Below, in pieces: positions 17,565 through 26,989 of a stretch of DNA of 64,000 bases. The DNA comes from Nocardia inohanensis NBRC 100128 (GTDB lineage Bacteria; Actinomycetota; Actinomycetes; Mycobacteriales; Mycobacteriaceae). The position numbers were made by a program, and so were the translations under genes. Where the stretch lies: assembly GCF_001612945.1 (NCBI RefSeq), contig NZ_BDBK01000011.1, forward strand, positions 1 through 64,000, written 5' to 3'. Under the pieces are notes generated by a model that saw nothing but the letters and a program-made list of their open reading frames with translations, made no database searches and was not told the origin of the DNA. Positions within the stretch are counted from its first letter, which is position 1. Every line of letters begins with the position of its first letter.

Positions 17565-18773
17565 ATGCCACAGCCCGCCCAGGACCGCGCCGCCATCTTG
17601 AAGCGGCTGGCCGCCCACGGACCGGTCCGCGTCATCGTCGCCGGCGGCGGCACCGGCGGGCACACCTATCCCGCGGTGGCGGCGGTACGCGCACTGCGCG
17701 ATCTCGCCGCCGAGGCCGACACCACCGCCGAGGTGCTGTGGGTCGGCACCCCCGACAGCCTGGAGCAGCGCGTCGCGGCCGAGAACGAGGTGACCTTCAC
17801 CGGCATCAAAGCGGGCAAGCTGCGCCGCGATCGCAATCCGCTGAAGATGATCAACGCCGCCAATGCCAAAGACGCCGCACGGGTTCCGGCCAGCGTGCTC
17901 ATCGCCCAGGGCGTGGTGCGCGGCTTCCGGCCCGATGTGGTGCTGTGCACCGGCGGGTACGTGTGCGCGCCCATCGGGCTCGCGGCGGCGCTGCGGCGCA
18001 AGCCCCTGGTGATCCACGAACAGACCACCGGCATCGGCAAGGCGAACCTGCTGCTGGCCCGGCTGGCCGACCGCATCGCGCTCAGCTCGGAGGCGTCGCG
18101 GCAGCTGCTGCCCGGTCGCACCCGCGAGCGCGCCGTGGTCACCGGCAATCCGATTCGCCCGGTGCTCACCACCGGCGACGCGGAAGCCGCTGTGCCCGCG
18201 CTGAATTGGACCGGGTACACGCCCGGCCTGCCGACCGTGTACATCACCGGCGGCGCGCAGGGCGCGGTGCAGATCAACGATCTGATCGACAGCCTGCTGC
18301 CGAACCTGCTGGACCACGCCAATGTGATTCACCAGTGCGGGCGGTTGTCCTTCGAACAGGTCAAGGAACGCGCCGCCACGCTGCCCGCCGAATTGCGGGG
18401 CCGCTACCTGGTGCGCGACTTCCTCGGCCCGGAGCTCCCACACGTGCTGGCGCTGGCCGATGTGCTCGTATCCCGTTCCGGCGCGGGCACTCTCGCCGAG
18501 ATCACCACGCTCGGCAAGCCGTCGATCCTCATCCCCTACCCGCATTCGGTGGGCGGCGAGCAGATCCGCAATGCGCGCATCCTCGCCGATCAGGGCGGGG
18601 CGCGGGCGTTGATCGGTCCCGAGGCCACCGCCGAGAACCTCAGCAACGCGCTGACCGAACTGCTCTCGCAGCCCGAGGCCCGGCGCGCGGTGTCGGCAGC
18701 GGCCAAGTCCGTGGGACATCCCGACGCGGCCGAGCAGCTCGCGTTGACAGTGCTCGGACTCGCCGCCCCCTGA
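17565..18773 (+). CDS. MurG-like GT28 glycosyltransferase
   Basis: The 402-residue protein has the MurG fold signatures: the GGGTGGHTYPAVA loop near the N-terminus, HEQTTGIGKANLLLA, TGNPIRP, and in the C-domain TGGAQGA and SRSGAGTLAEI with the sugar-nucleotide loop. MurG adds GlcNAc to lipid I in peptidoglycan synthesis. This copy is not in a division/cell-wall cluster: its neighbours are a terpene synthase and an HPF protein. A paralogue acting on another lipid acceptor is therefore possible. The ATG follows a GGAG site (CAGGAGAACAGCC). Confidence 0.85.
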   Translation: MPQPAQDRAAILKRLAAHGPVRVIVAGGGTGGHTYPAVAAVRALRDLAAEADTTAEVLWVGTPDSLEQRVAAENEVTFTGIKAGKLRRDRNPLKMINAANAKDAARVPASVLIAQGVVRGFRPDVVLCTGGYVCAPIGLAAALRRKPLVIHEQTTGIGKANLLLARLADRIALSSEASRQLLPGRTRERAVVTGNPIRPVLTTGDAEAAVPALNWTGYTPGLPTVYITGGAQGAVQINDLIDSLLPNLLDHANVIHQCGRLSFEQVKERAATLPAELRGRYLVRDFLGPELPHVLALADVLVSRSGAGTLAEITTLGKPSILIPYPHSVGGEQIRNARILADQGGARALIGPEATAENLSNALTELLSQPEARRAVSAAAKSVGHPDAAEQLALTVLGLAAP

Positions 18774-18790
18774 TACTGCGACGGCCTTCC

Positions 18791-18870
18791 CGTCATTCCG
18801 GCATGCTTTCAGCCGGAATCCACACGGTTCGATGAGCGTGGATCCCGGCTGAGAACATGCCGGGACGACG
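18791..18870. repeat. Long imperfect palindrome, REP/MITE-like
   Basis: Two 33-base arms (18791-18823 and 18838-18870) flank a 14-base loop. The five mismatched positions are all transitions that become G-U pairs in RNA, so the transcript would fold end to end. It lies 17 bp after the MurG-like gene and may serve as its terminator, or be a mobile palindromic repeat. Confidence 0.7.
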
Positions 18871-18971
18871 AGTGCTGAGAGGGCACTGAGAGGTTGCACC
18901 GACCGGCGCGGAAACAGGTAGGGTCGATGGTGTCAGCAAGTTCTCGGTTATTCCGAGAGATTGGAGATGCC

Positions 18972-19322
18972 ATGCAAATCCACGTTTTCGCCGACAAGCA
19001 CATCGGCGGCGGCCCGGCACTCATTCGCGAAGCGGAAGACACCATCACCACCGCGCTCGATCGCTTCGCCGAGCAGCTCACTCGGGTAGAAGCCCACATC
19101 ACCGACGTCAACGGTCACAAGGGTGGATCCGAGGACAAGCAGTGCACGCTGGAGGCGCGACCCAAGGGCCAGCCGCCGGTCGCCACCACCCACCGCGCGG
19201 GAACCGCCGAGGACGCCTTCGCCGGCGCCGCCGACAGCATGGCGCACCTGCTCGACAGCCGATTCGGCCGCTTGCATCACGCCAAGGGCGGCGAATCCAT
19301 CAGGTATCTCACGGCCGACTGA
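18972..19322 (+). CDS. Short HPF/RaiA-family ribosome-associated protein
   Basis: The 116-residue protein matches the S30AE/HPF beta-alpha-beta-beta-beta-alpha layout: MQIHVFADKHI, a helix ending in FAEQLTRVEAHITDVNG, strand QCTLEARPKGQPPV, and a final helix AGAADSMAHLLDSRFGRL. Proteins of this family bind the 30S decoding region and hibernate ribosomes. It lacks the C-terminal dimerisation domain of long HPF, so another, long HPF probably exists elsewhere. GGAG lies 6-9 bases before the ATG. The DNA just upstream carries a direct repeat CTGAGAGGG/CTGAGAGG. Confidence 0.8.
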   Translation: MQIHVFADKHIGGGPALIREAEDTITTALDRFAEQLTRVEAHITDVNGHKGGSEDKQCTLEARPKGQPPVATTHRAGTAEDAFAGAADSMAHLLDSRFGRLHHAKGGESIRYLTAD

Positions 19323-19344
19323 GCCGCCCGCCGGGCCGCACCGC

Positions 19345-20472
19345 CTATCCGCCGCTGACCGACAGCAGGTGGAAGGTGGTGCGGCCCGCGCGCCCGAAGT
19401 TGTTGTCCGCCACGATGATCAGCGATCGGGAGCCGTCCGCCAGGCGCGGCCCCCAGGTCATGCCCTCGACGCATTGCGGGTCGATGCCGGCGGCGCGGAA
19501 ATCGAAGAGCAGTCGCTTGCTCATCGGCTCGGCGTCGGCCGGGGCCGCAGCCTTGCCCGTCACCGGATCGGCTCCGGCGGTAAAGGTTTCGTAGATGCGG
19601 CCGGTGAAACCCAGGACCGGCAGCACTCCGCGCTCCAGGGTGAGATAGCGGTCGCCGCCGAGCGAGAGGATCTCGGAAACACCTGCGGAGGAGGCGATTT
19701 CACCGAGTCCGACACGCCCGACCGGGTAGATGTATTCGGCGATATCCTGCCCACTCCCCCGGCCCAACCGCACCAGCCGGGAACGGCTCTCGGCCTCCGA
19801 CGAAGCCGCCGGCCCGTCCTGGACCAGAGCGTTCTCGCTCACCGCGACCACGGTGGAGCCGCCGTCGACCAGCTCCATCCCCTCCAGGCCGAGATTGTCG
19901 CGGATACCCGAAATCTGTTGCCCGGCAGCGTCGGTGCGCGGCGTGAAGGCTTCCGGCAGCGGCACCTCACGGGTGAAGGCCCCGTCCAGGCCGGCCTGCC
20001 GGACGAATCCGGGCTGACCGACCTTGGCCTCGCCCTCGCTGGTGTAGACGAAACCCTGATGATCCGGCGTCCACCGGATCGCCTCGGGATCGATGGTGCG
20101 GGCCGCGTACGGCGACCCGTCCTTGTCGAGAAGCTCGATGAGACTACGGAATTCGGGCATACCCAGCTTGCCGTCCGGGGTGATCGGCATGCTCAGCGTG
20201 TAGGCCCGCGCCGGACCTTCCTCACCCCGGTTGTCGCTGATGGCCAGGTAGCTGTCGCCTTCGGCCCAGTAGTCCAGCCCCGACAGCCCGCCGACCCGAT
20301 ATCCGCCGAACCGATAGTCGTCGCCGAGGGTGAGCTGATCGAGATGGCGCACGGTGAGCGCGTCCTCGACCGCCCCGTTCTCACCCGTCGCCACACCCGA
20401 CGCACCGGCCGTACCGAGAACCACCGCGAGTGCCACAGCCATGGCGCGCATACCGCTCATGCCTGAGTTCAT
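19345..20472 (-). CDS. Secreted esterase-like/phytase-like protein
   Basis: The 375-residue protein starts with a Sec signal (MRAMAVALAVVLGTAGASG) and then shows a phytase-like beta-propeller: GGLSGLDYWAEGDSYLAISDNRG, DPEAIRW, NLGLEGMELV and CVEGMTWGPR. This is the 'esterase-like activity of phytase' family. Members are secreted or surface proteins with poorly known substrates; phosphoesters are likely. It ends with ADNNFGRAGRTTFHLLSV, a typical final blade. It converges on the HPF gene. Confidence 0.8.
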   Translation of the reverse strand: MNSGMSGMRAMAVALAVVLGTAGASGVATGENGAVEDALTVRHLDQLTLGDDYRFGGYRVGGLSGLDYWAEGDSYLAISDNRGEEGPARAYTLSMPITPDGKLGMPEFRSLIELLDKDGSPYAARTIDPEAIRWTPDHQGFVYTSEGEAKVGQPGFVRQAGLDGAFTREVPLPEAFTPRTDAAGQQISGIRDNLGLEGMELVDGGSTVVAVSENALVQDGPAASSEAESRSRLVRLGRGSGQDIAEYIYPVGRVGLGEIASSAGVSEILSLGGDRYLTLERGVLPVLGFTGRIYETFTAGADPVTGKAAAPADAEPMSKRLLFDFRAAGIDPQCVEGMTWGPRLADGSRSLIIVADNNFGRAGRTTFHLLSVSGG

Positions 20473-20506
20473 ATCAAAGGGAATCGAACACGAGCCCCCG
20501 CGGGGG

Positions 20507-21373
20507 TTACGGCAGCAGACCGAGACGGCGGGCGCGGACCACGGCTTCGTGACGATTGTGCGCGCCGAGTTTGGTCATGGCGCTGCGCAGATAGCTTTTC
20601 ACCGTTTCCGCGCGTACGGAAAGGCGTTGGGCGGCTTCGGCATTGGTGCAGCCGAGGGCTATCTGGGCGAGGACGTCGAGTTCGCGCGGGGCCAGGGTGA
20701 CCGCGTGGTCGGGGGCGGCGACACCGGAGACCAGGCGGGCCAGGCGAGCCGAGACGTCTCGGAGCTGGGTGCGGGCGCGGGCATCGGAGATGGTCTGGGT
20801 GATGCCGCGCAGCTCCGCGTGCAGGTCGCGGAGTTCCTCGGTGACCACGGCGTTCGCTCCCGCGGCCTCGCGGGCCAGATGGAGCTGTACGCGCCGGTCC
20901 ACTTCGTCGCGAATGGCCAGTTCGACGCTGAGCCTGCGACCGGCCTGCACCATCTCGTCCGCGACGCGATCGCCGATCGGCGTGGATTCCCGGTTGGCGA
21001 CGTACAGGACCGCACGCGCCTGCCCCGCCACCACCACCGGTACCGCGACCACCGCGCGCAAGCCCTCGCCGAGCACGGGACCGTCGTAGTGGTGGGTGAT
21101 GGTCGAGGCCGAGCGGTAATCCGCCACCGACCTGGGCTTACCCGACGCGACGACGCTGCCGCCGAGACCGGAGCTGGGCGCGACCGCGAGCCCCCGCATC
21201 CCGTTGGTCCGGGTGCCGACGAACTCGCTGAGCACCAGCGTCCCGTCCTGCACCGCACCCCCGAAGACCACCGGCATCTTCGAGACGCCGGCCAATTTTC
21301 GCAGTTCGGCCCGGAGCGCGTCGCCATCGCTGGGACGCAGCAGGCCGTGGGAGCCGGGGGTCATCGGGTACAC
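20507..21373 (-). CDS. GAF-domain LuxR-type transcription regulator
   Basis: The 288-residue protein has an N-terminal GAF-like sensor (about residues 20-165, with SSGLGGSVVASGKPRSVADY and VAVPVVVAGQARAVLYV), a helical linker, and a C-terminal LuxR helix-turn-helix (LAPRELDVLAQIALGCTNAEAAQRL through VKSYLRSAMTKLGAHNR). No phospho-acceptor receiver domain is present, so a small ligand is the likely signal. It is divergent from the two acyl-CoA ligase genes with about 50 bp between, which makes them the probable targets. Confidence 0.85.
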   Translation of the reverse strand: MYPMTPGSHGLLRPSDGDALRAELRKLAGVSKMPVVFGGAVQDGTLVLSEFVGTRTNGMRGLAVAPSSGLGGSVVASGKPRSVADYRSASTITHHYDGPVLGEGLRAVVAVPVVVAGQARAVLYVANRESTPIGDRVADEMVQAGRRLSVELAIRDEVDRRVQLHLAREAAGANAVVTEELRDLHAELRGITQTISDARARTQLRDVSARLARLVSGVAAPDHAVTLAPRELDVLAQIALGCTNAEAAQRLSVRAETVKSYLRSAMTKLGAHNRHEAVVRARRLGLLP

Positions 21374-21420
21374 CCTTCCGGGGGTAGTCGGGGTTCTGAT
21401 GTGATGTGGATCCTATCCAA

Positions 21421-23079
21421 GTGAGCGAGAGCATGGACCGGCTCCGGCCGGTGAGCTATACCCATGGCGCATGGGATGTGCCGTTACTGGGCGACACCAT
21501 CGGAGCCGACCTGGATCGGACGGCGGCCGCGCACCCCGAGCGCGACGCCCTGATCGACTGCACCACCGGCCTGCGCTGGACCTATCGCGAGTTCGTGGCC
21601 GAGGTGGACGCGCTGGCGCTGGGGCTGCTGGCGGCGGGGCTGGGCAAGGGCGACCGGGTGGGCATCTGGGCGCCCAACTGCCCGCAGTGGACCTTGACGC
21701 AGTACGCGACCGCCAAAATCGGTGCGGTGCTGGTGAACATCAATCCGGCCTACCGATCGCACGAATTGCGGTATGTGCTGCGGCAGGCCGGGATTCGGGC
21801 GCTGGTGGCCGCACCGTTCTTCAAGACCTCCGATTACGCGGCCATGATCGAACAGGTGCGGCCGGAATGCCCGGAGCTGGAGCAGGTGCTGCTGCTGGAT
21901 TCGCCGGAGTGGGACGGACTGTTCACCACCGGGCGGGCCGCCGATCCCCGGACGCTGGCGACGGCCCAGGCGAAGCTGTCGGCGGACGATCCGATCAATA
22001 TCCAATACACTTCGGGCACAACGGGTTTCCCCAAGGGCGCGACGCTCAGCCATCACAATATCCTCAACAACGGATACTTCGTGGGCGAGCTGTGCGGCTA
22101 CACCGAGCAGGACCGCATCTGCATTCCGGTGCCGTTCTATCACTGCTTCGGCATGGTGATGGGCAATCTGGCCGCCACCAGCCACGGGGCGGCGATGGTC
22201 ATCCCCGCCCCGTCGTTCGATCCGCGCGCGACACTGGAAGCCGTTGCGTCCGAACGCTGTACGTCGCTGTACGGCGTGCCGACCATGTTCATCGCCGAAC
22301 TCGCCGATCCGGATTTCGACGCCTACGACCTGTCCAGCCTGCGCACCGGCATCATGGCCGGATCGCCGTGCCCGGTGGAGGTGATGAAGCAGGTCATCGA
22401 GCGAATGGGGATGCGCGAGGTGAGCATCTGCTACGGCATGACCGAGACCTCCCCGGTCTCCACCCAGACCCGCCGCGGCGACAGCCTGACCCAGCGCACC
22501 GCCACCGTCGGGCGGGCCGGGCCGCATATCGAGATCAAAATCGTGGATCCGGTCTCCGGCCTGACGGTGCCGCGCGGGGAACCCGGCGAACTCTGCACTC
22601 GCGGCTATTCGGTCATGCTCGGCTATTGGAACGATGCCGAGAAGACCGCCGAGGCAATCGATTCCGCCCGCTGGATGCACACCGGCGACCTCGCCACCAT
22701 GGACGCGGACGGGTATGTCGCGATCACCGGCCGGATCAAGGACATGGTGATCCGGGGCGGTGAGAACATCTACCCACGGGAGATCGAGGAGTTCCTCTAC
22801 ACTCACCCCGACATCCTCGACGCCCAGGTGATCGGCGTGCCCGACGCCAAATACGGCGAGGAGCTCATGGCTTGGCTCCGGTTGCGAGAGGGCGCGCCGG
22901 AACTGACCGTGGAGGCCCTGCGCGCCTATTGCGCCGGGCGGCTCGCGCATTTCAAAATTCCCCGCTACGTGCACATCGTCGATGAATTCCCGATGACCGT
23001 GACCGGCAAGATCCGCAAGATCGAGATGCGCGAGATCGCCGCACGACTGCTCGGCCGGTCCAGCCAGGAGGGCGCATGA
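21421..23079 (+). CDS. AMP-binding acyl-CoA synthetase (FadD35-like)
   Basis: The protein of about 552 residues is an ANL-superfamily ligase that adenylates a carboxylic acid and transfers it to CoA. Signatures: P-loop YTSGTTGFPKGA, then YGMTETSP, the TGDLATMDADGY hinge region, and the C-terminal lysine in MTVTGKIRKIEMR. The N-terminus resembles FadD35-type ligases (VPLLGDTIGADLDRT). GTG 21421 was chosen; GTG 21406 and ATG 21433 are alternatives and none has a strong ribosome site. Its stop overlaps the next ligase gene (ATGA). Probably part of fatty or branched acid catabolism under the LuxR regulator. Confidence 0.88.
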   Translation: MSESMDRLRPVSYTHGAWDVPLLGDTIGADLDRTAAAHPERDALIDCTTGLRWTYREFVAEVDALALGLLAAGLGKGDRVGIWAPNCPQWTLTQYATAKIGAVLVNINPAYRSHELRYVLRQAGIRALVAAPFFKTSDYAAMIEQVRPECPELEQVLLLDSPEWDGLFTTGRAADPRTLATAQAKLSADDPINIQYTSGTTGFPKGATLSHHNILNNGYFVGELCGYTEQDRICIPVPFYHCFGMVMGNLAATSHGAAMVIPAPSFDPRATLEAVASERCTSLYGVPTMFIAELADPDFDAYDLSSLRTGIMAGSPCPVEVMKQVIERMGMREVSICYGMTETSPVSTQTRRGDSLTQRTATVGRAGPHIEIKIVDPVSGLTVPRGEPGELCTRGYSVMLGYWNDAEKTAEAIDSARWMHTGDLATMDADGYVAITGRIKDMVIRGGENIYPREIEEFLYTHPDILDAQVIGVPDAKYGEELMAWLRLREGAPELTVEALRAYCAGRLAHFKIPRYVHIVDEFPMTVTGKIRKIEMREIAARLLGRSSQEGA

Positions 23080-24779
23080 CCGCCAATACCGCCGCCTACC
23101 GCAGCGCCCGCGACCAACTGCTGGCCGCCGCAACCGATTACGACGCCGCGCTGCGCACCTTCACCTGGCCGCGGCTGACCGGATCGTTCAACTGGGCCCT
23201 GGACTGGTTCGACGTGATCGCCCGCGGCAATGACCGCCCGGCGCTGTGGATCGTCGAGGAGGACGGGCGCGAGCAGCGAATCAGCTTCGACGAGATGGCG
23301 ATTCGCTCCGACCGCGTGGCCGCCTGGCTGGCCGGGCTGGGCGTGGGCAAGGGCGATCGGGTGATGCTCATGCTCGGCAATCAGGTCGAGCTGTGGGAGG
23401 CCATGCTGGCGGTGGCCAAGCTGGGTGCGGTCATCATGCCGACCACCGGGGCGCTGGGTCCGGCCGATCTGATCGATCGAATCGAGCGTGGCGGAGCGCG
23501 TTTCGTCATCGCCAATGCCGCCGATACCCCGAAGTTCGACGCGGTGCCGGGCGAGTACACGCGAATCGTGGTGGGCGAGGCGGTATCCGGATGGCGGGAC
23601 TACGCCGACGCCGCCGACGTCGAACCGACAGGTCCGTTCGAATCGGTGACCGAGGTCGACGATCCGCTGCTGGTGTACTTCACCTCCGGCACCACCAGCA
23701 AGCCGAAGATGGTGCAGCACTCCCAGATCAGTTACCCGGTCGGGCATTTGACCACCATGTATTGGCTGGGGGTTCGCCCCGGCGACACCCATCTGGCCAT
23801 CAGCGCACCGGGGTGGGCCAAACACGCCTGGAGCTGCTTCTTCACCCCCTGGCTGGCCGAGGCAACGATTTTCGTTTACAACTACAGCCGTTTCGATGCC
23901 AGTTCGTTGCTGAACCAACTACGGCGCGCCGATGTGAATACCTTCTGTGCGCCGCCTACGGTGTGGCGCATGCTCATTCAGGCGGACCTCGGCGAACGGC
24001 CCGCTAGCTTGCGCGAAATCCTCGGCGCGGGTGAGCCACTCAACCCGGATGTGATCGCACAGGTCGAAAAGTCCTGGGGTCTCACCATTCGCGACGGGTT
24101 CGGACAGACGGAAACCACACTCCAGGTTGGTAATACGCCCGGACAGCCACTCAAGCCCGGTTCCATGGGCCGGCCCGCACCCGGGGTACCGGTGGTGCTG
24201 GTGGATCCCATCACCGGACAGCTTTCCGACGAAGGCGAGATCTGCCTGGACCTGTCCGCCGCGCCGGTGAACCTGATGAGCGGGTACCTCGGCGATCCGG
24301 AACGCAATGCCGCGGTCATGGCCGGCGGCTACTACCACACCGGCGATGTGGCGAGCCGCGACGCGGACGGATACATCACCTACATCGGCCGCACCGACGA
24401 CGTCTTCAAATCCTCCGACTACAAGGTCTCGCCGTTCGAGCTGGAGAGCGTGCTCATCGAACATCCGGCCGTGGTCGAGGCCGCGGTGGTGCCGCAGCCC
24501 GACGACACCCGGCTGGCGGTGCCCAAGGCGTACGTGGCGCTGGCCGCCGGATGGCAGCCGGACGCCGAAACCGCCCGCGCCATCTTCGAATACGCGCGCG
24601 ATCACCTGGCCCCCTACCTACGCGTGCGCCGGGTCGAATTCACCGAGCTACCCAAGACCATCTCCGGCAAGATCCGCCGGGTCGACCTGCGCCGTCGCGA
24701 GGACGACGCGCACGCCGCCGGGCAACCCATCCCCACCGAGTTCCGCTACGAGGACGTTCTCACCGACAACAAGCCCTAA
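23076..24779 (+). CDS. AMP-dependent acyl-CoA synthetase
   Basis: The 567-residue second ANL ligase has YFTSGTTSKPKM (P-loop), GFGQTETT, YHTGDVASRDADGYI, FKSSDYKVSPFELES and the C-terminal PKTISGKIRRVDLR lysine. The longer N-terminus with a FNWALDWFD segment resembles medium-chain or aromatic acyl-CoA synthetases of the acetyl-CoA synthetase branch. Coupled by ATGA to the upstream FadD35-like gene, so the pair likely activates two related substrates of one catabolic route. Confidence 0.88.
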   Translation: MTANTAAYRSARDQLLAAATDYDAALRTFTWPRLTGSFNWALDWFDVIARGNDRPALWIVEEDGREQRISFDEMAIRSDRVAAWLAGLGVGKGDRVMLMLGNQVELWEAMLAVAKLGAVIMPTTGALGPADLIDRIERGGARFVIANAADTPKFDAVPGEYTRIVVGEAVSGWRDYADAADVEPTGPFESVTEVDDPLLVYFTSGTTSKPKMVQHSQISYPVGHLTTMYWLGVRPGDTHLAISAPGWAKHAWSCFFTPWLAEATIFVYNYSRFDASSLLNQLRRADVNTFCAPPTVWRMLIQADLGERPASLREILGAGEPLNPDVIAQVEKSWGLTIRDGFGQTETTLQVGNTPGQPLKPGSMGRPAPGVPVVLVDPITGQLSDEGEICLDLSAAPVNLMSGYLGDPERNAAVMAGGYYHTGDVASRDADGYITYIGRTDDVFKSSDYKVSPFELESVLIEHPAVVEAAVVPQPDDTRLAVPKAYVALAAGWQPDAETARAIFEYARDHLAPYLRVRRVEFTELPKTISGKIRRVDLRRREDDAHAAGQPIPTEFRYEDVLTDNKP

Positions 24780-24818
24780 CCCGCCGCAAACCATCCCTAC
24801 GAGAATTGGAGCCTTCGA

Positions 24819-25010
24819 GTGCCCCACACGCTGGAAACCGCCACCGCTTTTGTCATCGCCGAGCTGGAAGCCAAGGGCACGGCGCGCGCCGACGACTTCG
24901 ACGTGCGCGCCATCGTCGACGCGACGCACAACATCACGGAGACATGGGATTTCCATCTGGTGGATCGCCGGAGGTTCTGGGGGATCGCGGCCACCTTCCT
25001 GCGGCCGTGA
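24819..25010 (+). CDS. 63-residue conserved protein, copy A
   Basis: The 63-residue protein has a GTG start 39 bp after the ligase. It shares 43 of 63 residues with the protein at 27169-27360, including LEAKGTA, DDFDV, ATHN, WDFH, DRR and a final FLR. No domain of known function was recognised; it looks like a compact three-helix protein. Because both copies flank the tandem AraC genes, the unit of small protein plus AraC seems to have been duplicated. Confidence 0.75.
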   Translation: MPHTLETATAFVIAELEAKGTARADDFDVRAIVDATHNITETWDFHLVDRRRFWGIAATFLRP

Positions 25011-25097
25011 CGCCCGGCGCGCCACCACGCCGGTGACGGTGGCCGCAGTTCGGCGAATTCCCGGGGATTGCCCGGGATTTCGCCGCAACATAGCTCT

Positions 25098-26000
25098 ATG
25101 CACACCTCCGACACGGTCTTGATGCCCCGCTTCATCCTGTCTCGTGCGGCTGCGGCGGGAATCGATCCGAACAAGCTGGCCCGGCAGGCCGGCATGCCAG
25201 ACTGGTTACTGAGCGATAGCAACGCTCGTGTCCCGAGCCACTACTACCCGCGACTGTGGGAACTGCTGGAACACGAACTCGGAGACCCGGATACGACGCT
25301 GCGGGTGGTGGGCGGATACCGGGTCGGCGAGCTCGGGCTCTTCGACTACCTGATCTCCACCGCCAATACCCTCGGGGAAGGGCTCGGGGTGGTGGGGCCC
25401 TACGTCGGGGCGGTGAGCACCAATTTCCGGATGGACGCCGGCGAGCAGACCGAGACCGAATCCACCTTCAATCTGTACATGATCAATGCCGAGGGGCACG
25501 GCCGCGATCTGTCCGTGCAATCCTCGCTCGGCATTCTGGTCTCGCGCATCCGGCAGGTGACCGGGCGGCCCATCGACCCGGTGCGGATGACGTTCCAGCA
25601 GCGCGCGCCCCGCTCCACCGCGGCCTTCCGCGAGCATTTCGGCACCGCGGAACTGGATTTCGCGGCGCCGGTCAACAGCATGACCTATCGGCTCACCGAC
25701 TTCGAACTGCCGCAGGTCACCGCCGATCCGATGCTGGCGGCGGTGCTGCGCCGCTATGCCGCCGGCATGCCCCCACCTCCGCCACGCGCCACCGAATGGC
25801 CGGACCGGGTCGCATCGGTATTGGAAAAGGCGCTGCACCAAGGTGATCCGGCGCTCGACGAGGTGGCGCGGCGGCTCTTCACCAGTGCGCGCACGCTGCA
25901 ACGACGGCTCACCGAATCCGGCACCACCTGGCGGCTGGAGGTGGAGCGCGCCCGCAAACGCCATCTCGAGCAACTTGAGTCGGCCGCCGAAACGCCGTGA
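25098..26000 (+). CDS. AraC-like regulator, C-terminal HTH cut short
   Basis: The 300-residue protein has the arabinose-binding-like N-terminal domain of actinobacterial AraC proteins (about residues 20-200, with LGLFDYLISTANTLGEGL and QQRAPRSTAAFREHFGTAELDF). A first helix-turn-helix follows (DEVARRLFTSARTLQRRL). The chain then ends after RKRHLEQLESAAETP, so the second HTH of a normal AraC domain is missing. The ATG at 25098 was preferred over an upstream start lacking a ribosome site. The stop overlaps the GTG of the next AraC gene. Confidence 0.83.
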   Translation: MHTSDTVLMPRFILSRAAAAGIDPNKLARQAGMPDWLLSDSNARVPSHYYPRLWELLEHELGDPDTTLRVVGGYRVGELGLFDYLISTANTLGEGLGVVGPYVGAVSTNFRMDAGEQTETESTFNLYMINAEGHGRDLSVQSSLGILVSRIRQVTGRPIDPVRMTFQQRAPRSTAAFREHFGTAELDFAAPVNSMTYRLTDFELPQVTADPMLAAVLRRYAAGMPPPPPRATEWPDRVASVLEKALHQGDPALDEVARRLFTSARTLQRRLTESGTTWRLEVERARKRHLEQLESAAETP

Positions 26001-26989
26001 ACACCTCCTCGGAATGGGCCGACAGCATTCTCATGGCCCGGTTCGTACTGAACCGGGCCGCCCGGGCGGGTCTGGATCCGGATGCGCTGGCTCGCCAGGT
26101 CGGCGTGCCGAATTGGGCGGAGGGCGGCGAAGATACGCGCGTCGCGAACAAGGTGTGCGTGCGCCTGTGGGAGCTGGTGGAGGAGCGGACCGGCAATGCG
26201 GAGATCGCCCTGCACTCGGCCGACAACAGCACGCCCGGGGAACTGGGCTTGCTGGAATACCTGTTCCTGTCCGCGGATACGCTCGGCCAGGCGCTGATCG
26301 CGTGTATTCGCTACTGCGGGTGCCTGACCACCAGTTACAGCCTGCTGATCGGTGAGCACAGCGACGACGAGGTGAGTTTCGAGCTGCTCACCGTGACCGA
26401 GGAGTGCCGGGGGCGGGAGCTGTTGGTGCACTCCGCCTTCGCGCTGCTGATCACCCGTAGTCGTTGGGCCACGCGCAATCACGTCGATCCGGTGCGAATC
26501 ACGCTGCGGCAGCGGGCGCCCGCCGATCACAGTGCGTTCCACGAGCTCTTCGGCACCGCCACAGTCGAATTCGGGGCCGCCTCCGATGCCATCACCTTCC
26601 AGACCCGGGATCTGGCGCTGCCCATGAAGACCGCCGATCCCGACCTGACCGGCGTGCTCACCGGCTACGCCGCGGCCATGCCCGCACCGTTGCGCTTCAT
26701 GGTCACCTGGGCCGAACGCCTGGCCGCGGCCCTGGACGCCGCGCTCGACGACGGCACCGCCACGCTGGAAGTCGTGGCGCGCCGCCTGCACACCTCGCCG
26801 CGCTCACTGCAACGCCGGCTCGCCGAAGCCGGCACCAGCTGGCGGCGCGAGCTCGATCAGGCCCGGCGCCGGCGACTGGAGGAAGCCACCCACCTGTCCC
26901 GCGCGCGCCAGGCCGAACTGCTCGGTTATGCCGACCCCGCCGCGCTGCGCCGGGCCGCCCAGCGCTGGAACCTCAGCGACGGCACCTGA
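25997..26989 (+). CDS. AraC-family regulator, tandem paralogue
   Basis: The 330-residue paralogue of the preceding gene has the same N-terminal design (LGLLEYLFLSADTLGQAL; LRQRAPADHSAFHELFGTATVEF). Its C-terminus has a first HTH (LEVVARRLHTSPRSLQRRL) and a recognisable second one (RQAELLGYADPAALRRAAQRW), so it probably retains DNA binding. GTGA overlap with the gene before gives coupled translation. The partner with one HTH may heterodimerise with it. Confidence 0.85.
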   Translation: MNTSSEWADSILMARFVLNRAARAGLDPDALARQVGVPNWAEGGEDTRVANKVCVRLWELVEERTGNAEIALHSADNSTPGELGLLEYLFLSADTLGQALIACIRYCGCLTTSYSLLIGEHSDDEVSFELLTVTEECRGRELLVHSAFALLITRSRWATRNHVDPVRITLRQRAPADHSAFHELFGTATVEFGAASDAITFQTRDLALPMKTADPDLTGVLTGYAAAMPAPLRFMVTWAERLAAALDAALDDGTATLEVVARRLHTSPRSLQRRLAEAGTSWRRELDQARRRRLEEATHLSRARQAELLGYADPAALRRAAQRWNLSDGT

